Positions 16,137 through 24,768 of a DNA stretch of 64,000 nt are shown in pieces (the stretch's first letter is position 1; each line of letters begins with the position of its first letter). Source of the stretch: CAVSUB01 sp963816725 (GTDB lineage Bacteria > Acidobacteriota > Vicinamibacteria > Vicinamibacterales > 2-12-FULL-66-21); contig CAWFMC010000021.1 of NCBI GenBank assembly GCA_963816725.1, positions 62,001 through 126,000 on the forward strand, given 5' to 3'. The notes under the pieces are model-generated. The model was not told where the DNA came from. It saw only the letters and a program-made list of their open reading frames with translations, and searched no databases. Made by a program: the position numbers and the translations under genes.

Positions 16137-18299
16137 CTACCGGCTCTCCGAAGTCCCTGCGCCGGTAGCGAGGTATTTGTCCATCCACCCGACGATCTGC
16201 TGGAGCCGCTCGACGCGGTGCCACGGCTTGCCTGAGCGCGACAGCTCGTGGTTCTCGCCGGGGAAGCGGACCATCACCGCGGTGCGCTTCAGATACTTCA
16301 AGGCGCGGAACAGATCCTCGCCGCCGGCGGCCGGTGGCGTGCGGTAGTCCTCGTCGCCGAGCACGAACAGCATCGGCGTGCGGATCCGATCGACGTAGGT
16401 GATCGGCGAGCGCTTCGCGAAGTCGGCGGGATCCTCGAACGGTGCCTTGCGGAACCAGGTCGGCGTGAAGAGCGTGAAGTCCGCCGTGTACCAGAAATTG
16501 CTCCAGTCGGCGATGTCCCGCTGACTGACCGCTGCTTTGAAGCGGGTGGTCTGGGTGACGACCCAGTTCGTGAGCAGCCCGCCACCGCTGCCGCCGGTTA
16601 CGCCCAGACGCGCCGGATCGACGTAGCCTCGCTTGACGACCTCGTCCACCCCGGCCATCAGATCCTTGTAATCGTCACCGGGATACGCGAACTGGATGCT
16701 GTTGCCGAAGTCCTGGCCGTAGTTCGAACTACCCCGCGGGTTCGTGTAGAGGACGACGTAGCCCTTGGCGGCCATCCACTGGAACTCCTGCGTAAAGGTG
16801 TTGCCGTACGCGCTGTGCGGGCCGCCGTGGATCTCCAGGATGCAGGGATACATCCGTCCAGCCGTGAAGTCAGGCGGCTTCTGGATCCAGCCCTGAATCT
16901 TCTTCCCGTCGAAGCTCGTGTACCAGAATTCCTCGGGCTCGGTCATCGTCAACTGCGCGGCCAGCGCGTCGTTGAACCCGGTCAGCTTCTTCGAGACGCC
17001 GGAGGCCGCGGTCACCACTTCGAGATCGCCGATCACCGTCGCGGTGGAGCGGACCACGGCGAGGTGCGCCGCGGCGGTGTCGGCGGTGTAGCCGACGATT
17101 TCCTGACGGCCTTTCGTCAGCGGCGTGACCTGTCCGGTGCCCGCATCAACGCGGACCAGATTGGCGTTACCCTGCTCGCCGACCTTGATCAGGATGCTGC
17201 GCCCGTCCGGACTCCACGCCGGGTCGGCCGGCAACTGGCCGCGCGGCGCGCGCTGGTCGCCGCCGACGCTGCCGTTGACGTCGAAATCGTACCCGGCGGT
17301 CAGGTTACGAGGCGTCCCACCCGGGCGATCGACGACCCAGAGATCGGGTTGGCTGTAGGAGCGCTCCGGTTCGCCGTGCAAGGTGCCGACGAAGGCGATG
17401 CGCCGGCCATCGGCGGTGAGTGCGAAGGCGCCGATCGAACCGTCGATGCTGGCCAGCCGCACCGGCTCGCCGCCCGCTCGCGGCACCTCGTACAGGTCGC
17501 TGTCGTGGGCGAAGTAGTAGGACTCGCGGCGCCGGTCGGAGACGAAGATCAGCGACGATCCGTCGGGCGACCAGCGCGGATTGCTGGCGGCGAATTCACC
17601 CGACGTGACGCGCGTCGGCGCAGACGGCGTGGCGCCGTCGGCCGGCACGGCGACGGTCCAGATCTGTGTGGGCCGTCCGCTGTCGACGAAGCCGCTGCCG
17701 CCGACGCCGTTCGCACGATAGACCGCTTCGGTGACGATCCGGATGTCGGTCTTGTGCGGCGATTCGCCGGGCTTCGCCGGCGCGGGCGGCACGAGATCCT
17801 CGGGCGTCGTCGCGGACGTGAAGGCGAGCATCTTGCCGTCCGGCGCCCAGACCGGATTGGCCGCGCCGCGCGGCAACTCGGTGATCGCGCGCGCTTCGCC
17901 GCCGCCGAGCGGCAGCAGATAGAGCTGCGGCGGCTGCGTCCGCCCGTCCTTGTCGACGACTCGCGCGAACGCGAGCGTCCGGCCATCGGGCGACCAGCGC
18001 GGGGAGGTATCCCGCAGATTTGTCGTCAGGGCGCGCGGAGGTGCGCTGCCGTCGGCCGGCGCGAGCCAGATCGAGGTGTCGTACTGATCCTTCTTCTCGT
18101 CCACCGACACTTTCACGAACGCAACCTGGGATCCGTCGGGCGAGATCTGCGGATCGGCGATCCATACGAAGGCGAACAGGTCCTTCTCGGTGATCGCCCG
18201 GCGTTGGGCCAGCGCCGGCGCGCCTGTCAGCAGGGCGGTGAGGAGCGTCAGCGCGACGGTGCGCACCCAGGTGCGGTCAGCGGAGAGAGGCCGGTTCAT
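16137..18299 (-). CDS. secreted S9 family prolyl-oligopeptidase-like peptidase
   Basis: 720 residues with an N-terminal signal peptide (VALTLLTALLTGAPALAQ), a WD40/TolB-like propeller (repeats such as PQISPDGSQVAFV, PRWSPDGRTLAFA, PVWAPDGKMLAFT) and a C-terminal alpha/beta hydrolase. The nucleophile lies in GGSGGG within RLGVTGGSGGGLLTNW, the acid in GDEDYRTP, and the His in PGENHELSR. It should act in the periplasm or outside the cell on short peptides. Its ATG overlaps the stop of the upstream small secreted protein, so the two form an operon. Length fits the family. Confidence 0.92.
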   Translation of the reverse strand: MNRPLSADRTWVRTVALTLLTALLTGAPALAQRRAITEKDLFAFVWIADPQISPDGSQVAFVKVSVDEKKDQYDTSIWLAPADGSAPPRALTTNLRDTSPRWSPDGRTLAFARVVDKDGRTQPPQLYLLPLGGGEARAITELPRGAANPVWAPDGKMLAFTSATTPEDLVPPAPAKPGESPHKTDIRIVTEAVYRANGVGGSGFVDSGRPTQIWTVAVPADGATPSAPTRVTSGEFAASNPRWSPDGSSLIFVSDRRRESYYFAHDSDLYEVPRAGGEPVRLASIDGSIGAFALTADGRRIAFVGTLHGEPERSYSQPDLWVVDRPGGTPRNLTAGYDFDVNGSVGGDQRAPRGQLPADPAWSPDGRSILIKVGEQGNANLVRVDAGTGQVTPLTKGRQEIVGYTADTAAAHLAVVRSTATVIGDLEVVTAASGVSKKLTGFNDALAAQLTMTEPEEFWYTSFDGKKIQGWIQKPPDFTAGRMYPCILEIHGGPHSAYGNTFTQEFQWMAAKGYVVLYTNPRGSSNYGQDFGNSIQFAYPGDDYKDLMAGVDEVVKRGYVDPARLGVTGGSGGGLLTNWVVTQTTRFKAAVSQRDIADWSNFWYTADFTLFTPTWFRKAPFEDPADFAKRSPITYVDRIRTPMLFVLGDEDYRTPPAAGGEDLFRALKYLKRTAVMVRFPGENHELSRSGKPWHRVERLQQIVGWMDKYLATGAGTSESR

Positions 18300-18826
18300 A
18301 GTCCGTTGCTCGAGAGCGGTCGATTGAAAGCCGCACAGGTGACCGTCCCGGTGATCTTGACGCCCTTTGGATCCGTGGCGTCGATCGTCAGCGTGCCCGC
18401 GCTGCCGCTGCGTTCCAGCTTCGCGGTTGCGGAGCCGAGCGCCACGCCGTTCTCGCCGACCTTCACCGTGGACACGCTGTGCGTGTCCTTGCCGACCGTG
18501 ACATTCAGCGTCAGCATGTCGCCCCCTTTCTTCAGGCGATAGAGCGTCATGTTGAGGCGCTGCTTGTCAGTGGTCTGCCGCACCGAGTACAACGTGGCGG
18601 GCTCCGCATAGATGCTGCCCTCAGGGATTTCCAGGCAGACGCCTTGTCCCGTCGAATCGTAGCGCGCGGCGCCGACGGCCAGAGCAATCGTGACGCTGAC
18701 TTTCGGGTCGGGGCCATCCGGATCGACGCGGGGCTTCTTCTGCGCCGCGACCACGGGACTGAACGACAGCGCGGCCGCGATTGCGGCGGACGTGACGAAC
18801 GAGATGACGGGGGGCGTCGACAGCAT
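18296..18826 (-). CDS. secreted hypothetical protein
   Basis: A 176-residue protein with a signal peptide (about residues 1-28, ending in VVAAQ) and a compact beta-rich domain containing two cysteines (GVCLEIP and VTCAAF) that could form a disulfide. The stop overlaps the ATG of the S9 peptidase gene, implying translational coupling and possibly a shared job in the periplasm. No family is recognised. Confidence 0.72.
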   Translation of the reverse strand: MLSTPPVISFVTSAAIAAALSFSPVVAAQKKPRVDPDGPDPKVSVTIALAVGAARYDSTGQGVCLEIPEGSIYAEPATLYSVRQTTDKQRLNMTLYRLKKGGDMLTLNVTVGKDTHSVSTVKVGENGVALGSATAKLERSGSAGTLTIDATDPKGVKITGTVTCAAFNRPLSSNGL

Positions 18827-18951
18827 GGGATCCTCCAGAGAACACCGGGATCATGCCTCAGCGGAGTGGGTTTGACCAAGGCGTGCACCGATCCGGACCA
18901 GGGCCGTGATGTAAGCTGCCGCCACACACCTCACCGAATCGAGTCGAATCC

Positions 18952-20230
18952 ATGAGACAGCTGATCTTTGCCGCACTCCTCATCGGCCAGGCCGCGGCGG
19001 CGGCTCCCTCGCGCCAGACGACGCCGGCTACCGTTGCCGTGCTCCGCCCGGCGCGCGTCTTCGACGGCGAGACGATGCACGAAGGATGGGCGGTGCGCGT
19101 CCGGGGCGACCGCATCGACGCCGCCGGCCCCGCGGCCACGATCGTCGCGCCGGGTGAGACGGTCACGGATCTGCCGGGAACCACGCTGATGCCCGGGCTG
19201 ATCGAGGGGCACTCGCATGTGCTCCTGCATCCGTACAACGAAACCACGTGGAACGATCAGGTGCTCAAGGAATCGCTGGGCGTGCGCACCGCGCGGGCCG
19301 TGAACCACCTGCGCGCCACGCTCGCCGCCGGCTTCACCACCATCCGCGATCTCGGCACCGAGGGCGCCGGTTACGCCGACGCGGAGCTGAAGCAGGCGGT
19401 GAACGAAGGGATCATTCCAGGACCGCGCATGCTGGTCGCGACCCGCGCCATCGTCGCCACCGGGAGTTACGGACCGAAGGGGCTCAGCCTCGAATGGGAT
19501 GTCCCGCAGGGTGCCGAGCAGGCCGATGGCGACGCGCTGATCCGGGTCGTCCGGGATCAGATCGGACATGGCGCGGACTGGATCAAGGTTTACGCCGACT
19601 ATCGCTGGGGCGCCCGAGGCGAGGCCGCGCCCACCTTCTCTGTCGAAGAGCTCACCCGCATCGTCGAGACCGCGCGCAGCAGCGGCCGCCCGGTGGTCGC
19701 ACATTCGAGCACACCCGAAGGGATGCGCCGGGCGATCATGGCCGGCGTCGAGACGATCGAGCACGGCGACGGCGGCACACCCGAAGATCTTTCAGCTGAT
19801 GAAGGCCCACCAGGTCGCGCTGTGCCCGACCCTGGCCGCCGGGGACGCGACCGCCCAGTACGCCGGGTGGAAGAAGGGCGAGACCGCCGCGCCGGCCTCG
19901 ATCGAGCGCAAACGCGCGAGCTTCAAGGCGGCGCTCGACGCCGGGGTCACGATCCTGAGCGGCAGTGATGTGGGCGTGTTCGCCCACGGCGACAACGCCC
20001 GCGAGATCGAGCTGATGGTGGAGTACGGGATGGCGCCGGTGGACGCGCTGAAGAGCGCGACCTCGGTTGGCGCCCGCGTTCTGCATCAGGAGGCGTCGAT
20101 CGGCGCCGTGAAGCCCGGGCTCTACGCCGACCTCATCGCGGTGGAGGGCGACCCGACACGCGAGATCACCGCGTTGCACCGCGTGCGCTACGTGATGAAA
20201 GGCGGGAAGGTGGCGGCTACGCGCCCCTAG
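18952..20230 (+). CDS. secreted metal-dependent amidohydrolase, frameshifted
   Basis: About 425 residues in two frames joined near 19785. A signal peptide (about 1-17) precedes the imidazolonepropionase/prolidase-like amidohydrolase: metal ligands in EGHSHV, the lysine in WIKVYADY, then AHSS and IEHGDG in the first frame, and the final catalytic Asp in LSGSDVGVFAHG in the second. Family alignment runs straight across the break (GGTPE then IFQLMKAHQVALCPT). The shift is to +1, consistent with one extra G in CCCGAAGATC. The domain is otherwise complete, so an assembly insertion is more likely than decay. The last 14 bases overlap the convergent receiver-like gene. Confidence 0.83.
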
Positions 20231-20630
20231 CGTGGGCCCGCAACTCGCGGCGGATCTCGTCGACCAGCGTCTCGGGATCCATCATGTTGTCGATGATGAT
20301 CACCGGGAGTTCCGACGCGTTGGCCTGCCGTAGTGCGGCGGCCTCGGCGATCGTGGCGACGATGATGTTGGGGTGCAGCGAGTCCATGACCTTGCGCGCC
20401 TCTTCAATGGTGCGCGTCGGGGCCACGGCGAAGTGCAGCTTGGCGAGGATCGCCTCGCAGCGCGCGTTGGCCGTCTCGTCCTGATCGACGAGCAGCACGA
20501 GCGGCGCATGCCCGGCTTTGTCAGTTGCCCGCCGCCCGCCGCGCGGGATCGCCCGCCGGTCGGGGCTCCGCCGCGGATGTGACGGATGGGACGTCTCGTG
20601 GCCGCGCGGGAACGGGATCACATTGGACAT
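20217..20630 (-). CDS. degenerate receiver-domain protein
   Basis: 137 residues: a Pro/Arg-rich N-terminus (~40), then a CheY-like alternation of strands and helices. It begins PLVLLVDQDETAN (one acidic pocket residue kept) and continues to NIIVATIAEAAAL, where the phosphoacceptor Asp should follow NIIV but is Ala/Thr. The beta5 Lys is also not evident. It is probably a phosphorylation-independent pseudo-receiver or stand-alone adaptor. There is no kinase nearby. It converges with, and overlaps by 14 bases, the amidohydrolase gene. Confidence 0.65.
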   Translation of the reverse strand: MSNVIPFPRGHETSHPSHPRRSPDRRAIPRGGRRATDKAGHAPLVLLVDQDETANARCEAILAKLHFAVAPTRTIEEARKVMDSLHPNIIVATIAEAAALRQANASELPVIIIDNMMDPETLVDEIRRELRAHARGA

Positions 20631-20707
20631 GGCCTAGGCTCGTTTCTGTAGACGACGCGCCATTGTTTCCGCGACGCGCACGGGCGTCAACACGATTCGT
20701 CCGGTTC

Positions 20708-21004
20708 TCAGCTGCCGGCCCGGATCCGCTTGATCTTGCTGTCCCGGTCCGACTCGAACCGGTCGAGGTCGCGGCGCAGCTCTTCTTCGCGTTGCGCGTG
20801 CTCGGCCGGATCGACGAGGCCGGCGATCGCCGAGTTGTGCATGATGCGGCGTTCGGCGACGCGTGCCTCGTAGACGGATCGCGCCTCCGCGATCGCCGCG
20901 CGCTGCGCATCGGTCAGCGGCTTCTCGTCGATGCCCGCCTCGGCGTCCTGCTTGCGCAGTCGTTCCATGACGAGCTCCATCCGACTCTTGGGTGCGTCCG
21001 GCAT
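20708..21004 (-). CDS. small helical hypothetical protein
   Basis: A 98-residue, highly charged protein, almost entirely helical by composition (RMELVMERLRKQDAEAG; EHAQREEELRRDLDRFES) with coiled-coil spacing and no membrane segment. It lies between a PHP-domain gene and a receiver-like gene on the same strand. No family is recognised. Confidence 0.6.
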   Translation of the reverse strand: MPDAPKSRMELVMERLRKQDAEAGIDEKPLTDAQRAAIAEARSVYEARVAERRIMHNSAIAGLVDPAEHAQREEELRRDLDRFESDRDSKIKRIRAGS

Positions 21005-21039
21005 GCCCTTGTTCTACCAGACGCAGTCGGCCGACGCAA

Positions 21040-21723
21040 TCAGCGCCGCGGGCCGTACCGGCCCATCAAGCCATGCCAGGACATCTGGGCGAAGATCCAG
21101 GCCGCGCGCGTCAGCGGCAACGGCGAGCGACGTACCTCTACGCGGCCGCTGCGGATCGCCGCGCAGATCGCGTCGGGTGTGCGGTCCGCATCGACCAGCG
21201 AGTAGGTCGTTCCCATCTGCGCCAGCAGGTGGAGATCGGTGTTGCCGACGAGCGGCAGGTCGTGGGTGCGGGCCCACTCGATCGCCGGTCGGTTGAAGTC
21301 GATCCACGTCGTGAACATCGCATTGAGCTCGATCGCGTCGACGACCGCGATCTCGCGATCGAGCGTTCGCCCGAGCGCGCTCGGCACGGGATAGAACGGA
21401 TGCGGCGCCACGACCAGACCGCGGCAACGGGCCTTGAGCGCGCGGACGTCGGCAAAGCTCGTGACCCCGGCAACCTCGGGAGGGAAGTTGATCAGGAGGA
21501 CGTGCTTGCCCTGGATCGTGCGCTCGATTCCCGGCAGCAGGACGATGCCGCGCGCCGCCGCGTGGCGCTGGAACGGCGCCGGATCGAAGTAGCGATCGTG
21601 CAGCGTGACGGCGAGCGCGTCGTAACCGAGCGCTGCCGCGTGATCGATCAGATCCTCGGTGCGATGGCCGATGCGGTCGGCCGGATCCTGATCGGTGTGA
21701 GCATGGAGCTCGACCTTGAGCAC
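21040..21723 (-). CDS. PHP-domain phosphoesterase
   Basis: A 227-residue PHP protein. Metal ligands are visible in KVELHAHTDQD at the N-terminus, in VVAPHPFYP, and in GNTDLHLLAQ near the end. The GTG at 21723 is taken as start because upstream in-frame sequence is arginine-rich read-through of the peptidase gene's end and the fold begins at VELHAHT. Family members hydrolyse phosphoesters such as histidinol phosphate or nucleotides in the cytoplasm. It starts 28 bases after the M28 peptidase stop. Confidence 0.82.
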   Translation of the reverse strand: MLKVELHAHTDQDPADRIGHRTEDLIDHAAALGYDALAVTLHDRYFDPAPFQRHAAARGIVLLPGIERTIQGKHVLLINFPPEVAGVTSFADVRALKARCRGLVVAPHPFYPVPSALGRTLDREIAVVDAIELNAMFTTWIDFNRPAIEWARTHDLPLVGNTDLHLLAQMGTTYSLVDADRTPDAICAAIRSGRVEVRRSPLPLTRAAWIFAQMSWHGLMGRYGPRR

Positions 21724-21751
21724 GCCCTGTTGACCGTGTGTCCGAGCCCGG

Positions 21752-23254
21752 TCAGCGTGCCGCGGTCGCCGCCGCCGGCGGCCGTGGGATCTGTGCCTCG
21801 CGCGTCGCCGCGTGCCAGGCGAACGAGGCGAACACGATCGCCGCCTGCCGCAGGTCCGCCTCACGGACGCGTTCGGGCGTGTCCATATTGGTGTGATGCG
21901 TGCGCACGTCGTAGTTGACGTAGTCCTGAATCGGATTGAAGCCGGGCAGGCCGACGGCTGTGAAGCTCAGATGATCGGTGTTGCCGATCCGGTCGACGAC
22001 GTTCTTGCGGGCGCCCATCGACTGGAACGGCTCGAGCCAGGCATCGAAGATGGCGGCGACGTTCTCCTGGCCTTGGAGGTAGAACCCGTACACGGGTCCG
22101 GCGCCCGGGTCGATGTTGAAGTACACGTCGAACTTGGCGCGCGCCGCGGCGTGAGCCGGGCCCTCGAGGTGCTGGGCCACATAGGCCTTCGATCCGAGCA
22201 GGCCTTCCTCCTCGCCGCTCCACAGCGCGAACCGGATCGTCCGCTTCGGCGTGGCCCCAATCGCCCTGAGGATCCGCGCCGCCTCCATGACCACCGCGGC
22301 GCCGTCCGCGTTGTCGGTCGCACCCGGCGCGCTGTGCCACGAGTCCAGGTGTCCTCCGACCATAACGATCTCGTCCTTCAGAGCAGGGTCCGTGCCGGGC
22401 AGGTCTGCGATCACGTTGTAGCTGTTCGTGTCGCTCTCCAGATACCGGCTGCCCACCTTGACACGCAACGTGACCGGCACGCCCGCCGCGATCATGCGCG
22501 CGATCATGTTGTAGTGCTCGGCCGCGAGCACGACGGAGGGCATGGCGTTCGCGCCCGCGTCACCTCCCAGCACGAACATCGTCCCGTGTTCGCCGGCACT
22601 CGGGCGGAGGACTACGCCGGCGCCTCCTTCGCGCAGGGCCTGAGTGATCCGCCGCGCATCGTCCTGGCTGCGGCGCGTGCCGGGCATCGGCGGCGCGCCG
22701 ATGGTGACCTTCTCCGTTGCGGTGCTCGGCTGGGCGCGATCGGCCCGGACGAACTCCGTCTGCATCGGCTGACTCAGGACGATGGCGCCTTTCAGGCGCG
22801 GCTCGAGCTGCTCGATCTCGGCCGCCGATGTGTCACCGAGAAAGAGGGGAGTGCCTGCGAGCACTCCGTCGGTCGCCGCGGACCAGGCTTGCGGGTAGCC
22901 GATCAGGGGCATGTAGCGGGGCGACGTCATCTCCAGCGTGAAGCCGGTCAGCTCCCAGCCCCGGCCGAAGTCGAACGGCTCCAGATGGGCGTTCGACAGG
23001 CCGGCCGCGGCGAGCTGCGCACGAGCCCACTCGGCCGCCGCCTTATGAGCCGGCGATCCGGTCAAGCGAGGCCCGACCACGTCCACGAAGTGGTCGAAGT
23101 AGGCCACCGCCTTCGATCGGTCGGTCCCTTCCTGACGAATGCGCTCGATCGTCGCGCGATCGACCGGTTCCTGCCCGGCGAAGAGCGTCGTTGCGACGCA
23201 GGCAGCCAGCGCGAGGCGGCCGACGACACGGCGCGACGGCGGCGGAGAAGTCAC
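21752..23254 (-). CDS. secreted M28 family zinc peptidase (carboxypeptidase Q-like)
   Basis: 500 residues with a signal peptide (VVGRLALAACVATTLFAG), a protease-associated insert (about 120-250) and the M28 catalytic core. Zinc ligands and base appear in order: GGHLDSW, ATDNADG, SGEEEGLLGS, NIDPGAG and YDVRTHHTNMDT. It should cleave dipeptides or remove terminal residues in the periplasm or medium. The length is right for the plasma glutamate carboxypeptidase-like subgroup. It heads a minus-strand run with the PHP gene. Confidence 0.92.
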   Translation of the reverse strand: MTSPPPSRRVVGRLALAACVATTLFAGQEPVDRATIERIRQEGTDRSKAVAYFDHFVDVVGPRLTGSPAHKAAAEWARAQLAAAGLSNAHLEPFDFGRGWELTGFTLEMTSPRYMPLIGYPQAWSAATDGVLAGTPLFLGDTSAAEIEQLEPRLKGAIVLSQPMQTEFVRADRAQPSTATEKVTIGAPPMPGTRRSQDDARRITQALREGGAGVVLRPSAGEHGTMFVLGGDAGANAMPSVVLAAEHYNMIARMIAAGVPVTLRVKVGSRYLESDTNSYNVIADLPGTDPALKDEIVMVGGHLDSWHSAPGATDNADGAAVVMEAARILRAIGATPKRTIRFALWSGEEEGLLGSKAYVAQHLEGPAHAAARAKFDVYFNIDPGAGPVYGFYLQGQENVAAIFDAWLEPFQSMGARKNVVDRIGNTDHLSFTAVGLPGFNPIQDYVNYDVRTHHTNMDTPERVREADLRQAAIVFASFAWHAATREAQIPRPPAAATAAR

Positions 23255-23446
23255 ATGGGATTATCTCCGGAAATGACCGGGACAGGTCCTGGTCGCGCTG
23301 GTGCGCGGCAGTGTGTGCCACTGGTGTCTCGATCGGCGGCGTCCCGCGACAGGCCGCGTCCGCATTGGTGCCTGCTTGGTCGTGATGACGCACTGATCGG
23401 TTTAACGTCGACCACCTGCGTAATGGAGGGACGGTAAAATACGGGC

Positions 23447-23749
23447 ATGCTGGAGCGACGTGCCGAGGCATACGCCAGGGTTGAGCAGGAGTTTCAGCAG
23501 GAGCGGGCGGCCGCGCTGGGCCGCATCGCCGGAACGCTGGAACCTTTACTCGCCCGCCTCGAGACGCTACGTCAGCGGGCTGAAGGGGTGAACGGCCCGG
23601 CGCGCGACGCGGTGATCGCCGAACACGCCGAGGTCCGCACCCAGGCCTTGACGTACCGGTGGTATCTCGAAGTGCAGCGCGAGTCCGTAGGCCTTCGCCG
23701 CCACGACACCCTCGACGCGATCTACCCCGTCCCTCCAGCGCTCCGCTGA
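23447..23749 (+). CDS. small helical hypothetical protein
   Basis: A 100-residue charged protein (RAEAYARVEQEFQQERAAAL; ARLETLRQRAEG) that looks like two antiparallel helices followed by a short tail (TLDAIYPVPPAL). There is no signal or membrane segment. It is divergent from the M28 peptidase gene. No family is recognised. Confidence 0.6.
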   Translation: MLERRAEAYARVEQEFQQERAAALGRIAGTLEPLLARLETLRQRAEGVNGPARDAVIAEHAEVRTQALTYRWYLEVQRESVGLRRHDTLDAIYPVPPALR

Positions 23750-24258
23750 TCGTCCGCTTCAAGCGATTGGACGCCCGCGGCTGCCGGGCTGCGGCGAATT
23801 GGATCGGGCCCCCGCCGTTGCCGGTTCACGCCTGACGCCGGACTCTCGCATCCGTCTCCACGGCGCCGGCAACTTAATGAATCCAAAGGGGTAAATGTCC
23901 ATCGTCTCCCCCAGTTTGCCCCCTCTGAGTTGTCGCCAGCCGACGTCGCCGCCTGTTGGCGCTTCGCTTGCTCTGGCGTCGGATACCGCGGCTGTGGCTT
24001 CGTGTTGCGTGCGCCGGCGAGCTGGATCACTCCGGTTCGCCAGAGGAGGGGCGGGCGCCTACGGACCCAGCCGCGTTTCTTTTCTCACCCCGATTGCGCC
24101 GACCTGCGCTTCATCGCGACCGCACCCGACTCCAGCCACCCACCATCGCACCCTGATGGCCGGGGCGTCCTCAGCCGACAACTGTCGTGAGCCTTTCGTC
24201 GGGGCGCTCGGCCGTCGGCAGCCGCCTTGCACCTTCAAGACCGATTGGAGGGCTAACG
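23750..24258. other. 509-base intergenic region before the BON-LysM gene
   Basis: No coding frame with a believable start or domain is seen. It holds a possible sigma-54 promoter (24215-24231). An A/T-richer patch near 23872-23900 (CAACTTAATGAATCC, then AAAGGGGTAAATG) stands out from the GC-rich surroundings. A structured leader was considered but could not be matched to a known riboswitch. Confidence 0.5.
24215..24231 (+). promoter_or_regulatory. candidate sigma-54 (-24/-12) promoter of the BON-LysM gene
   Basis: TCGGCAGCCGCCTTGCA has GG and GC dinucleotides separated by exactly 10 bases, a GGCA half and a full TTGCA -12 element. One mismatch (C for T) lies before GG. The predicted start is near 24242, leaving a short leader that includes GGAGGG and ends at the ATG 24259. 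GC-rich DNA gives such matches by chance fairly often. Confidence 0.3.
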
Positions 24259-24657
24259 ATGAGCTTGCGTGACACTTATGCCTACGCCATCTCGACGGCG
24301 AAGGGCAAATTCGATGGCAGTGCCCAGGAGAAAGACGGGAAGCTGCACTTCGTCGGCTCGGTGAAGACCGAGGCCGAGAAGAACGAGATCTGGACGGCGA
24401 TCAAGACGATTCCCACGTGGCAGAACGACGTCGTCGCCGACATCAAGGTGACGGGTGGTGGCGCCGCGGCTCCAGCGGCGGCGGCAGCGTCGACGGGCGG
24501 CCGGACCTACACCGTGAAAGCCGGCGACACGTTGAGCGGCATCGCCAAGGCGCAGTTGGGCAACGCCAGCGACTACATGAAGATTTTCGAGGCCAACAAG
24601 GACCAGTTGAGCGACCCGGACAAGATCAAGCCCGGCCAGGTGCTGAACATTCCCTGA
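24259..24657 (+). CDS. BON-LysM domain protein (YgaU-like)
   Basis: 132 residues; ATG after GGAGGG. Residues ~8-70 form a BON-type domain (FDGSAQEKDGKLHFVGSVKT...DVVADIKVTGG). An Ala/Gly linker follows. Residues ~86-131 are a LysM peptidoglycan-binding motif (YTVKAGDTLSGIAKAQLGNA...IKPGQVLNIP). There is no signal peptide, as in the YgaU/potassium-binding Kbp family, which is cytoplasmic or periplasmic depending on species. A possible sigma-54 promoter precedes it. Confidence 0.88.
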   Translation: MSLRDTYAYAISTAKGKFDGSAQEKDGKLHFVGSVKTEAEKNEIWTAIKTIPTWQNDVVADIKVTGGGAAAPAAAAASTGGRTYTVKAGDTLSGIAKAQLGNASDYMKIFEANKDQLSDPDKIKPGQVLNIP

Positions 24658-24768
24658 GTTCGACCGGTCTCCAGCGAGCCCCGCGTGCTGAAACGCCGGG
24701 GCTCGCTGCCTTTCGCCTTCCGTTCACGATCGGTGCCTCCCTGTCAGGCGCGTTTCGATGCAACGCTG

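Noticed and set aside
16248..18542. 764-residue plus-strand reading frame opposite the S9 peptidase
   Set aside because: Antisense shadow: no start site or domain. The minus strand carries a complete peptidase with catalytic motifs.
23750..24258. riboswitch (c-di-AMP or GEMM type) before the BON-LysM gene
   Set aside because: Such genes are known riboswitch targets, but I could not align the conserved core of either class to this stretch.
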